Shown piece after piece: positions 11,438 through 20,435 of a stretch of DNA of 29,301 nucleotides. The translations under genes were made by a program, and so were the position numbers. Source of the DNA: Hofstenia miamia (taxonomy: Eukaryota > Xenacoelomorpha > Acoela > Hofsteniidae); the NCBI GenBank assembly GCA_900660155.1, contig CABFPE010000079.1, positions 515,595 to 544,895 of the forward strand. Direction: 5' to 3'. Position 1 is the first letter of the stretch. The number at the start of each line of letters is the position of its first letter. A model generated the notes under the pieces. That model saw only the letters and a list, made by a program, of their open reading frames with translations. It made no database searches and was not told where the DNA came from.

Positions 11438-13484
11438 TTAATAGCATTTTTTGGGAAAATAGTGGGGTGCAAAACACCCCATAACCACCTTCGTCGTTTT
11501 CTTTTTTATAGTGCTAAAAGGTTTTCATATTTTGTTCTTCATTATAACAATATGTGTGTGATATGCATTATGATCATTTTTATTAGTTTTAAATATTTAG
11601 ATATTCATTCAATGGCACATTATGGACAACGTAAGAGAAATTAGCAACGTTAATTTGGATTCGATCAAAGTGACATCGAAGAAGAAGGATGCAGTTCGAA
11701 TGATTCTAATTGTGAGTAGTAAAGATAGTTAAGATATTGGTAAATTCAATGTCGATGCAGATGACACGGCTAATGAAAATATTTCTATTTCAAGCAATGA
11801 CGAGCATAGTAAGAATTGTTGTGGTGGCGATATTAGAAATGAGAATTTGAATAGAGAACTTCTACATTTTCAAGATAAGAATGGGAAAAGTAAAACAGAA
11901 ATATGAAACGAACTCAGCAATCAAATCTTGTTCGTCAATCTAAATCATTTTCTCCAGAAGGTACAAGACACCTACAATCTTCAGATGCTAATAAAACAAT
12001 TTTTCTTCTTTTTCTGCTATTACTAAGTAAAAATGGTTGAAACCATTGTAATCAAAACGAATAAGCATGCTTCAAGAGATTTAGGTGATAGATATGAGCC
12101 AAAAAATGTGATTGCAATTGAAGCATTTATAGGATTGATAACAGCTCGGGGTGTTTATAAAGCAGGGTGAAAGCATAGATGAACTTTGGTCAGCCAAACA
12201 TGGAGTAGCAATGTTTTGTTCCACTTTGAGCTATAACTTTTTTCAAACGATTTGCCGATTTTTAAGATTTAATATCAAGGAAACTCGTAGAACACTTCAA
12301 CTAACAGGCAAGCTGTTAGATTATTGTTAGAAGCTTTTACTATATACTCGCAATGTTGCTATATTCCCGATATCTCTGTCATAATTGACGAGCAATTATA
12401 CGGATTTAGAGGCCTCTGTTCTTTCAGGCAATATAAGTCGAGTAAACCAGCTAAATATGGATAAAAAATTTGGTTCATGAGCGATTCTTCGAATTATTAT
12501 CTCTACAATTTGGAAATGTACTCAGGTCCTGTAGGTGAAAGTGTATTTTTGAATTTTTCAATTTCTATCAATAGGTCTGAAAGAAATATTACAATCGATA
12601 ATTTTTTTACTAGCCTATCATTAGCGCGAAAATTGAAAAGCATTATTTGACAATTGTTGGTACTTTATGAAATAATAAAGGTGAGGTTACTGCGGAATTG
12701 ATTAATAATAGAAATCGAATTCGTTTTGCATCTGTTTTTGCGTTTAATGATTTAGATCAGACATGTATGGTTTCATATAAGGCAAACGAAATAAGGTCAT
12801 GGTTCTGCTAAGCACTCAACACAAAGATGATAAAGTTGATGATAAAATAAAAAAGAAACCTGATATTGTTCATTATTATAATGCTACAAAAAGTGGCGTT
12901 GATGGGATTGATAAGTTTGTTGCTACTTTGTAAAATTTTAATTTCGTCCTGTGGCTGTCTTTCGTAACATAGTAGATCTTACAGCATATAATGCATTTGT
13001 TCTTCATTCTCTTTCATGGACAGACTGGAATAAAATCAAATTATACTGCTCCATACCGAAATGAGCGGATAACGTAGACGGTCTTCATCATCAACATTAC
13101 ATCCAGCTGTTAGGATTGCTGCACATAAGCTAGGAGTTTTGATTAACAACCAGATTCAAATTGAAAAGGCATATGGAAGAATCAAAACTTGTGTAAGAAA
13201 TAATAATAGAAAAGTTAAAACCAAATGTATCAACTGCAATGCTTCTGTATGTAGTGATCATTCAATTTATCGTTTGCAAATCATGCTGTCAGGATAACTA
13301 AAAAAATAGAGAAAAACTTGGAATTTTGTAAGCTTAGTTGTGAAAAATATAACAAAATGTGTTGCATGATTACATATAACTACATGATTGCATTCGTTTA
13401 TTTTCAGGCAAAAAATCTAACGGGGTTTAGTTTACCGCACTGACCTTGTGTGTACGGTACATTTTTTGTTCATAGGAAGGTTAA
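11438..13484 (+). mobile_element. Dead piggyBac-type DNA transposon
   Basis: The transposase relic (11612-13300) sits between two TTAA tetranucleotides at 11438-11441 and 13481-13484, the insertion site used by piggyBac elements. The ends look related. The left end has AGTGGGGTGCAAAACACCCC from 11463, and the reverse complement of the right end has AGTGCGGTAAACTAAACCCC. Both place a short hairpin-like repeat about 25-45 bp inside the TTAA. The ends have diverged, so these boundaries are an inference. The implied length of about 2.05 kb fits the superfamily. Confidence 0.55.
11612..13300 (+). pseudogene. piggyBac transposase relic (DDE_Tnp_1_7 family)
   Basis: Read across several frameshifts and stops, this matches a piggyBac transposase from end to end. 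It starts at ATG 11612 (MAHYGQRKRN, then a stop), followed by an acidic IEEEGCSSNDSN stretch. The catalytic regions follow in order: IIDEQLYGFRGLCSFRQYK (about 12381-12440), SERNITIDNFFTSLSLARK (about 12576-12630) and ATKSGVDGIDKF (about 12885-12920). These carry the three expected aspartates. FRPVAVFRNIVDLTAYNAF follows near 12949. The C-terminus keeps part of the cysteine-rich zinc-binding domain (TKCINCNASVCSDHS, about 13220-13265). In a live element the protein excises and inserts DNA at TTAA. Many in-frame stops, for example after SKPAKYG, make this copy inactive. Confidence 0.9.
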
Positions 13485-14199
13485 TTGGATATCAAGTGCT
13501 TCTTAAAAAATTTTTTTATTGATGTGTTGGAATCATTGTATTCATAACATTAAAATATAATGTATATTCAATGAAATTTTGAATATCGCTGCATTGAACT
13601 TGATTTTAGTGGTTTAATCAAATTCTCATTGAAATCATTCATGTTGAGTATTGTAGTTACTTTAATTAGTTATTGAAATTGATCGCATCTAATTTCGTCA
13701 TAGCCCAAGCCAATAATTGTAATCGTTTTTGTAAATATTTCCTTTTGGATGCATCTTTGTAGTTTTATTTGGACTGTTTTTGACGCTATCTAGAGCTGTA
13801 ATAACTTTGAAAATCTATTTTTTCTTGATTTTAAGAACCTGGCGCTTGTCTCACAAAATGTTCTGTAAACCAAGAAAGAACTCTCCTCCAGTGATGGCCG
13901 TATTTAATCAGTTCAACAGATCCTTTAACAGTTTGGTTAAATAATTTTATAAGTTAATTTCAACACTAGAAGCTCAACTGGTATTGTTAGACCGGTTTTT
14001 GTTTATTAAGCAATGAAGATATCTTTGTTGTTGACAACAGTTTATCATTTTTAAATAAAATCATTCCTCGTTTTATACCAAAAGGATTTATATCAAAAAG
14101 GATTACGTACATAAACTTTTAGTGCCAATAATTAAGAGTTGGTAAAATAAAATATTGTTATAAAATCAAGTAAAGTTAGAGAGAATAATTTTGTAAGGA
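13485..14199. other. AT-rich stretch without recognised genes
   Basis: No frame or transposon end recognised between the piggyBac relic and the next retroelement pieces. Confidence 0.5.
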
Positions 14200-14455
14200 A
14201 GCTGACGATGGTTTTGTCAGTAGAAATATATTTTTGAATATTTTTATTAAAGTTATTAAAAACCTTAAGAATTCTCAAACAATGAGTAATTAATTGAAAG
14301 TTTTGTTTTGAATTAATTATATTATGTATATTCTTAAATCAAATATGTAGTTTGTTGAATCTCTCCTGGTAAGTCATTCCATAAACTTCTAGGAGCACTC
14401 ATGAAATACTGAGTCGTTACCAAAATTAGGATCTTCAACAACAATGACATGCGCA
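14200..14455 (-). pseudogene. Fragment of a second LINE reverse transcriptase C-terminus
   Basis: The minus strand from about 14450 down to 14340 reads LVTTQYFMSAPRSLWNDLPG and then EIQQTTYLI before a stop. The pattern of an aromatic residue, N, D/S, LP and then an acidic residue is the usual C-terminal signature of CR1/jockey-type LINE ORF2, and parallels TWNSLPKEIK in the intact LINE of this window. The sequence differs enough to suggest another family. Only this tail is recognisable and the boundaries are approximate. Confidence 0.45.
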
Positions 14456-14489
14456 AAATTGACGAACAATCTTATGAGGGCAACCCTAA

Positions 14490-15379
14490 GAATGCTATTT
14501 TCCACAGTTATATCCTTGGGTTTATTTTTGCTACTCCAAGCCTTCTCAGTAGATATTTTGATCTAAATCCTTGCTTTCAGCTTGCGGAGTTCAACAAGGT
14601 GGTCCCTTGGCTCCCTTTTTGTTTGCTTTAGCTATTCACCCGATCGTTTTAGCTATCAAAGATAAATTTCCTGAATTAGCATGCAACACTTGGTATTTAG
14701 ATGATGGTTATATGGTTGGGGACGTTCCATCTTTGTGTAAAGTATTTGAGTTTGTGGTGTTAGCTAAGAAAAAAGTAGCCTTGGAAATTAGTTTACCTAA
14801 ATGTGATGTATGGTCGCCTAATCCTAATTGCGATTTCAGTGCTTTGCCCAAAACAATCAACAAACGAAAAGATGGTCTTATCACTCTTGGAGCTCCTATC
14901 TCCAAGTCTCCAAGATTTATCTAAGAGTTCTTTTCGAAACGTGTTTCAAAGTCCACTGAGATTACGAACGATATAAAATTACTTGAAAACCTACTGTTAG
15001 AATTGCATCTGTTGAGGAGCTGTGCTTCAGTTCCTAAGATATCTTTTTGTTTAAGAACTTCTAATCCCGCAACTGTTACTGCAGAACTTGAAGAATTTGA
15101 TTCAGCAGTTTACCTGCCTCTAGAGAGTTTAGCAGGTTCAGCTGTTTCTGTGTCACAAAGACTACAAGCATCTTTGCCAATTTCTAAAAGAGGTCTTGGA
15201 TTACCACTAGCATCAACAATTGCTTCTGCTGCGTTCTTGAAGTCATATGTGGACAATAAAGAACTCTGTAAACAGATTGTTACAATTGATGATTATGTTT
15301 ACACATCAGTGTTTGCGGCTAATTCCATCGTTGCAGATGGGACAAAAGATAAATAACGCTGGAGCAAGAATTCTGGAAA
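14490..15379 (+). pseudogene. YLDDG-type non-LTR reverse transcriptase fragment
   Basis: The plus strand shows the fingers-palm part of a reverse transcriptase. ECYFPQLYPWVYFCYSKPSQ (14496 on) runs through in-frame stops into SACGVQQGGPLAPFLFALAI, the conserved GVQQGDPLGP block, with G replacing the usual D. The catalytic motif is intact as TWYLDDGYMVGD (about 14687-14722). The thumb region continues in another frame at 15003-15356 with LLRSCASVPKISFCLRTSNP and LQASLPISKRGLGLPLAS, which I recall as the usual downstream blocks of this retroelement family in invertebrates. In-frame stops upstream and a break at 14924 show that it is dead. It ends where the intact LINE tail begins at 15381, so the LINE may have landed in it. 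The C-terminal part of this family appears at 22214. Confidence 0.85.
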
Positions 15380-15380
15380 C

Positions 15381-15404
15381 AGATAAGATAAGATAAGATA
15401 AGAG
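15381..15404 (-). repeat. (GATAA)n tail of the LINE
   Basis: Four tandem AGATA units on the plus strand, which is TTATC repeats at the 3' end of the LINE sense strand. The truncated copy at 10781 has a degenerate version. Confidence 0.9.
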
Positions 15405-15410
15405 ATTCTA

Positions 15411-15458
15411 TATTCAGATAAATGTTTACAATTCAATAACTGATAATTTATCTGAATA
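15411..15458 (-). other. LINE 3' UTR stem-loop
   Basis: Arms TATTCAGATAAAT (15411-15423) and ATTTATCTGAATA (15446-15458) form a perfect 13-bp stem with a 22-nt loop, a few bases before the repeat tail. The same stem is present in the truncated copy at 10832-10880. A 3' structure recognised by the element's reverse transcriptase is a known mechanism in LINEs with conserved 3' ends. That role here is inference. Confidence 0.85.
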
Positions 15459-15559
15459 GCGTCATAAATTACAAAAAAGTAACCAAACTACAAATCAACA
15501 TACATTACAAAAAGTAACAATTCTTACAGGCTATGGATGAATTACTTTATATTGCTATT

Positions 15560-18500
15560 TTAATGACGAGTTATCGTATAGTCATTGTTGTAAAATTTAA
15601 ATCCTAACCATGATGTACCTAAAATATATTTTTGCTTAAGGAAGATTTTTAAACGCTTTTTAAAAGGTTTCAATTTTTCAATGCTTTTAATTTCTTTAGG
15701 TAGCGAATTCCAGGTTCGAATTGCGACATTAATGAAAGATTTCTTCAAAACTTTTTTCTTATACTTAACACATGTAAAAATTTTAGATCTTGAATTCTGT
15801 TTATACGCAAATCCCGGGAATTTAATTGAATTATAAGGCGGTAGATTTTTTACTAGTTTGAAAAATGTTAGCAAGGTATTTAAAATGACGAGTTGTTTTG
15901 GAAAGAGAATTGACCTAGAAATGTAATGTTTAGTTTTCGATGAATTTTTTGCTGAGATATTCAGTGCCCATTTTAATTGAATGTCAAGTTTTCTATAAAG
16001 CACATCACTTAAATCAGTAAATAAGATGTTTGCATAATTAAGGTGGCTCATGATAAAAGCATGGAAGAATTGAATAATTGCACAAGGTGGTAACTGCTTA
16101 ACTACTAGTGTCATACTTTTTATACCTATAGCTAGTTTTCTAACTGTTATGTTAATGTGAGTGTTGAACTTTAACTTTGAGTCAATGGTTACGCCTAAGT
16201 ACTTGAAAGTGTCTACAATAGGTAGATTAACATTATTAATTTTCAAAGTCATTTTGGAAACATTGTAGTTATTTTTATTGGGCCGTAAAATACAAAATTC
16301 CTTCTTAGCTTCATTAATTATCAACTTATGCATTGAAAAATATTTTGACAATTTGTTGCAATTGAATTCTATTGATTCCACTGCTGAGTGCAATGATGTA
16401 TTATCGCTGAAGATGCAGGTGTCATCGGCATATTGAATTAGATTGCAATTGGTTATTGACTGCATGTCATTTACATAAATACTAAAAAGAAGAGGACCTA
16501 GAATCGTTCCTTGAGGCACCCCATTGTAAACCGGTAACCAATCAGAAAAAATATCGTTTAATTTAACTCTCTGGAATCTTTGGTTAAGGTAACTAGTTAT
16601 CAATTGCTTACTATTACAAGAAAATCCTAAGTAAGATAGTTTTTCAATAAGTATGTTGTGATTAATCGAATCAAAGGCTTTTGAGAGATCTAAACAAGCT
16701 ATAGCTACAAATTTATTAGAATCGAGGGATGCTCTCCATTTTTCAGTAGCATGTAATAGTGCATCAGTTGTTGAAAAATTTTTGCGAAATCCAAATTGGG
16801 TGTTCGATAATAAATTATACTTATTAAAATGTTCAATTATTTGGTTATGTAATAATCTTTCGAATATTTTACTTATTGGAGAAGTAATTGAAATTGGTCG
16901 ATAATTAGTTGCAATTGAAGGATCATTTTTCTTAAAAATAGGAGTAATGTGAGCAAGTTTTAGATAATCTGGGAAGTGATTGCATTTTATAGATTCATTA
17001 AAGATGAAATTTAAAGGATTTGCAGTGATATCTGCAGTCATTTTAAGAGCCCATGAGGGGATATTTGAGGGACCACTTGATTTGTTGGTCTTAAAGCTTA
17101 AGAATCGATTTAATAATTTCATAGGTAGTTGAGAATCGGAAATAAAATTCAGGTGTAAAGATTTTGTGTGAGAGGTTTTTGTATTTAATAAGGGGCCGTT
17201 GCATTTTCCTAAGTTGACAAAAGTCTTGTTTAATTCATTAAAAATTTCTAAATTGTCGGAAAGATTATTTCCATTTTGATCTTTAATCACATCAATTGAG
17301 TTTGATTTAGATCGCTTATAATTTGTGATTTCTTTTATTAGTTTCCATTTTGACTTTTCATTTGGAAGACGCGTATACTCATTTTTGATAAATTCATTGA
17401 ATGCCCTACGAGATGCAATATTGGGGGGATTTCTGGCCTTTTTATAGACAACAAAGTTCTTGTTAGTTCGAGAATTTATAAAATGTTTATATGCTTTGTT
17501 CTTTTCGCGAATTAAAGCTTTACAAGTGTCAGATATCCAGGGTTTGTTAGAAAAAGTATTGTTTGCTTTGGATTTGGTTGTGGATTTAACCATTATTTTC
17601 CTTTCAGGGCAAAATCTGTTGAGGTAAAATTCAAAAATGTCTGAGAAATTTTTTAGCATTTCATTTATATTTGATGCAGAATATACAGGAAACCAATTTT
17701 CTGATGAGAGGGATGATTTAAAATTATTAATATTTTCAATACACTTTTCACGAGTTTTAATCCATTTCGTGGTAATTTTTGGGGTTGAGTGAGAAGACTT
17801 TTGAAATTTGATAGATGTAAAACAGTGATCCGAGAATGGGCATTCAGAAGAGATGTACTGGAAGTGTGTATTATTGTTTTCAGCTAATGCAATGTAGTCA
17901 ATTAGAGTCCTACTCGATGATGTGATTCTAGTGGGCAATGTTTTATTGGTCAATTCAAGATTAAATGTGTTCAAGAACAAATCCATTTTACATTGATCAT
18001 TAGCATTTAAATAATTGAGGTTCCAATCTCCGAAAAGTACTAAATCTTTATTTTCAGAACAGGCAAGTGATAATTCTTCTTCTAGTTGTTGAATAAAAAA
18101 ATCGGCAAATTTCTTATGCGGACAGTATGATACATTTAATAATTGTTTTTGAAATCTAGAATTTTTAATTGGATTAGTAATTTCAACCCATAGACTGTCA
18201 AAATTTGATGTGTTAGGACTTTTAATATCGTTGCGTATTTTGGGATTGAATGACTTTGCAACTAAAAGTAATACATCTCCACCTTTTGATTTTCCTAATA
18301 TATTGTTCAAAACTCTATCCTTTCTAAATAGTGCAAAATTTTCATTAACAGACCATGTGCTATCTAGATCGTCAATCTTTAGCCAAGTTTCAGAAATTGC
18401 GAGAATTAAATCATTTTTAGTATTTGAAACGAATTCCCTATATTCGAAATTTTTAATACTTAGATTCTGAAAATTTAAATGTACGTAATTCACAATATCT

Positions 18501-18892
18501 GAGCCGGTATTCAATTTTTTGATGTATGATTCAAAATTTAAAATCGGACCGGGATTAGTCTCAATACCATATACTGCTAATAATAGGAAAATTATGAGAG
18601 AAATAACAAATGAGTTTTTTAAATCGATTATGATAATACAAATGCGCCTGGTTAAGAAAGTTAAAGCTGTTTTTGAATAGCGAATAGTTGAGTTATATGT
18701 ATTGAAGTAAAACTGTACTGGTAAGAGCGAGACATCCTCATTGGATTTGAATGTCGAAATAAGGAAAATATAAGTAAAGAGTAATAATTTTACTTTGAAA
18801 ACAAATTTGAGTTTCAATTTGAATTTAGGGTTATAGTAATTTTTCCATAGCCTGGGCGTCTGTAAACAAAAATATAATAATTCACACGACAT
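15560..18892 (-). CDS. LINE ORF2: AP endonuclease and reverse transcriptase
   Basis: Uninterrupted 1110-codon frame starting at ATG 18892, the first ATG after an in-frame TAA. Two hydrophobic stretches (about residues 33-47 and 94-107) lead into a 2A-like motif GIETNPGP at 109-116. The exonuclease-endonuclease-phosphatase domain spans about 135-365, with ISETWL (E168), NVSYCPHK, FGDWNLNY (D289, N291), LIDYIAL (D332) and FSDHCF (D355, H356), so the nicking residues look intact. The reverse transcriptase follows at about 645-900 with ITPIFKKND, NYRPISI, QFGFRKNFST, CLDLSKAFD (D735), GVPQGTILGP and the catalytic YADD (821-824). The C-terminal tail ends in the TWNSLPKEIK signature. In the family, this protein nicks the target and copies the element RNA onto it. 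A 3.3-kb frame without a stop points to recent insertion. Confidence 0.95.
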   Translation of the reverse strand: MSCELLYFCLQTPRLWKNYYNPKFKLKLKFVFKVKLLLFTYIFLISTFKSNEDVSLLPVQFYFNTYNSTIRYSKTALTFLTRRICIIIIDLKNSFVISLIIFLLLAVYGIETNPGPILNFESYIKKLNTGSDIVNYVHLNFQNLSIKNFEYREFVSNTKNDLILAISETWLKIDDLDSTWSVNENFALFRKDRVLNNILGKSKGGDVLLLVAKSFNPKIRNDIKSPNTSNFDSLWVEITNPIKNSRFQKQLLNVSYCPHKKFADFFIQQLEEELSLACSENKDLVLFGDWNLNYLNANDQCKMDLFLNTFNLELTNKTLPTRITSSSRTLIDYIALAENNNTHFQYISSECPFSDHCFTSIKFQKSSHSTPKITTKWIKTREKCIENINNFKSSLSSENWFPVYSASNINEMLKNFSDIFEFYLNRFCPERKIMVKSTTKSKANNTFSNKPWISDTCKALIREKNKAYKHFINSRTNKNFVVYKKARNPPNIASRRAFNEFIKNEYTRLPNEKSKWKLIKEITNYKRSKSNSIDVIKDQNGNNLSDNLEIFNELNKTFVNLGKCNGPLLNTKTSHTKSLHLNFISDSQLPMKLLNRFLSFKTNKSSGPSNIPSWALKMTADITANPLNFIFNESIKCNHFPDYLKLAHITPIFKKNDPSIATNYRPISITSPISKIFERLLHNQIIEHFNKYNLLSNTQFGFRKNFSTTDALLHATEKWRASLDSNKFVAIACLDLSKAFDSINHNILIEKLSYLGFSCNSKQLITSYLNQRFQRVKLNDIFSDWLPVYNGVPQGTILGPLLFSIYVNDMQSITNCNLIQYADDTCIFSDNTSLHSAVESIEFNCNKLSKYFSMHKLIINEAKKEFCILRPNKNNYNVSKMTLKINNVNLPIVDTFKYLGVTIDSKLKFNTHINITVRKLAIGIKSMTLVVKQLPPCAIIQFFHAFIMSHLNYANILFTDLSDVLYRKLDIQLKWALNISAKNSSKTKHYISRSILFPKQLVILNTLLTFFKLVKNLPPYNSIKFPGFAYKQNSRSKIFTCVKYKKKVLKKSFINVAIRTWNSLPKEIKSIEKLKPFKKRLKIFLKQKYILGTSWLGFKFYNNDYTITRH
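18545..18568 (-). other. 2A-like ribosome-skipping motif
   Basis: Codons 109-116 of ORF2 read GIETNPGP, matching the (D/G)(V/I)ExNPGP consensus of 2A peptides, at which the ribosome omits the Gly-Pro bond. The motif sits directly after a hydrophobic helix (ISLIIFLLLAVY), as in other 2A-like sequences reported from non-LTR retrotransposons. Skipping would release an N-terminal peptide of 115 residues from a P-initiated endonuclease/RT. Confidence 0.8.
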
Positions 18893-18981
18893 AGCTAATA
18901 AAAAAGTATCTTAGCTGTTGAAGTAGATCGCTTATGATGGTGGCAGTGACTTCAGAGTTAGAGCAATTTGCGGTGAATGAA

Positions 18982-19947
18982 TTAGTAAGGCGGTGCATTG
19001 TTATAAAGTGCAGCAGCGTATGATTTATATACCCTGGACGGGCGAGCAAGCGGGTGGTGCGGCAGGTTGCTAGCGAAAGGCGGCAAAAATCGAGGTGCAA
19101 AGCTTTCAAAGACTCTGTTATTTGTCGGCATTGCTTTGAGGAATTGAATTGTGCGACAAGATGGAGGCTCGAAGAAGGATTTAATTATGGATACAAATTT
19201 TCCAATTCCATTCTGTGAGAAATGAATGCCGTCTTTTGAAAAGAGACGACTGTTAACGACTTTTGGACCTAAACAAAATTGTGAAAATAATTTAAATACT
19301 GAAAATTTTAATTTTTCTGATAAGTTAGAAATAATTTTATTGACTTTTACTACTTCATTGTTGCCTTGAAGCAGGCTGTTGCAAAAAGGTGGGATTTCAC
19401 TAAGAAAAATCTTAGTAGGACTAAAAATATGGTTAATTATTTTAATAAGATCAGTAAACTTAGCTTCGTAGTTGGTTGGGTTCTTGAGAATATCATTTCT
19501 TCCAATTTGTACGAAAACTGTTTTAATTTTTGTTTGCGGGTAGAGTTCCAATGTCTGTTGAAGCTCAGATATGCATGCACCGGGATACGAGTGCACGGAG
19601 ACCTCTTTGTTTCTGATTATGTTTTTGGATCGTAATTTCCTAAACATGGAGCTACCTAAAATTAAAAAATTAGTACCTGTTTTGATCTTGCGAGGTTTTC
19701 TTGGAGAGCGAGTAATAGGTTTATTTCTTGATGCTGTTGAATGGAAAAAAGCGTCAGTGACTTCTTGTTCGCGCGAGTTAGGTGTAAGGGACGTATGCGT
19801 GTGATCCTTAAGAAATGAATGCAATGAAAATAATTCATCTCGACTGAGGGCCAAAAATGGTGCTACAAGTTTGCAGTGTTCATCGTCTTTATTGATGTTT
19901 GAGTCAGTGACGTTTTTAAGTGCGGAGCGGAGAGCGCAATCGACTGT
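18982..19947 (-). CDS. LINE ORF1 with SGNH/GDSL-esterase domain, start missing
   Basis: The open frame runs from just after a TAG (19948-19950) to the stop at 18982, about 322 codons, with no ATG before the esterase core. The first possible near-cognate start is TTG at 19854, giving 290 residues. Counted from there, SGNH blocks are visible in order: FLILGSSMFRKL (nucleophile Ser about 68-69), HSYPGACISEL (oxyanion Gly92), VQIGRNDIL (GxND, 118-121) and SKDGIHFSQNG (D208, H211). The catalytic set is complete. Esterase-like ORF1 proteins are known in CR1-group LINEs, where they are thought to act in RNP or membrane association. The N-terminal part is basic and disordered (RSPRKPRKIK). ORF1 stops 90 bp upstream of the ORF2 ATG. 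Missing the ATG suggests 5' truncation, although non-AUG initiation is possible. Confidence 0.85.
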   Translation of the reverse strand, partial: TVDCALRSALKNVTDSNINKDDEHCKLVAPFLALSRDELFSLHSFLKDHTHTSLTPNSREQEVTDAFFHSTASRNKPITRSPRKPRKIKTGTNFLILGSSMFRKLRSKNIIRNKEVSVHSYPGACISELQQTLELYPQTKIKTVFVQIGRNDILKNPTNYEAKFTDLIKIINHIFSPTKIFLSEIPPFCNSLLQGNNEVVKVNKIISNLSEKLKFSVFKLFSQFCLGPKVVNSRLFSKDGIHFSQNGIGKFVSIIKSFFEPPSCRTIQFLKAMPTNNRVFESFAPRFLPPFASNLPHHPLARPSRVYKSYAAALYNNAPPY

Positions 19948-19975
19948 CTATAGAGAGGACATCGCGGCCAAGCAA

Positions 19976-20435
19976 ATACCTGATTTTAAGAGTTAGTATA
20001 TCAGTGATTATCAAATCTTTTATAGTTTACTTATGATTTTCAGGAAATAAATTTAACGTTATGCACTACCTACTCAAACATTTACTTTCTTTTTGGATGT
20101 TACAGATGGGACACTTAATTTACATTTCATTTGCGACTTTCAGAAATGCTGATGGTACTATTTTCGTGTTACATATAACTCCTTCATTAAAAAGCGATTG
20201 TCTAGCGGTAATTCCCTTGTATTAAATAGTAAGAACTGTTTAATGAAACTCTCTAGATTTTAGGAAATATCCTCTGTGTATAACGTTACAGACGTGACAT
20301 TTAGATGTTACAGATGGGATATTATCAAAGTCCCATACACATATAACAAGGTAAGATGTATTTAATAAAACATAACTTGGTAAAGAAAAGCATAACGAGT
20401 AAAGATAAACAGCTAAAACTAATCTATTTGAGAAA
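19976..20435. other. Spacer with three GTTACAGRTGGGA repeats
   Basis: Non-coding. It holds GTTACAGATGGGACACTT (20099), GTTACAGACGTGACATT (20284) and GTTACAGATGGGATATT (20307), all on the plus strand. Related copies lie on the other side of the neighbouring gene relic. Confidence 0.6.

Larger units (their letters stand above)
15381..19975 (-). mobile_element. Near full-length CR1/L2-type LINE
   Basis: On the minus strand the element has ORF1 (esterase type), ORF2 (AP endonuclease plus reverse transcriptase), a 3' UTR of about 180 bp with a stem-loop, and a (TTATC)n tail at 15381-15404 in place of poly(A). Short tandem-repeat tails and an esterase ORF1 are known features of the CR1/L2 group. 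The right (5') boundary is set at about 19975, where the GC-richer 5' part gives way to AT-rich flank. It could be off by some tens of bases. I found no target-site duplication. ORF1 has no in-frame ATG upstream, so the copy is probably 5'-truncated within ORF1. Confidence 0.88.

Noticed and set aside
11426..11611. N-terminal extension of the piggyBac frame upstream of ATG 11612
   Set aside because: It overlaps the transposon terminus and its hairpin, so it is terminal-repeat DNA rather than coding. The acidic transposase N-terminus begins after 11612.
18210..18470. Open frame on the plus strand inside the LINE
   Set aside because: It is the antisense shadow of ORF2 and has no motif of its own. 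The same applies to 19366-19635 and 19571-19804 opposite ORF1.
18882..19109. 75-codon minus-strand frame bridging ORF1 and ORF2
   Set aside because: It overlaps the end of ORF1 in another frame and has no recognisable domain. It could tempt one to propose a frameshift link, but I see no slippery site to support that.
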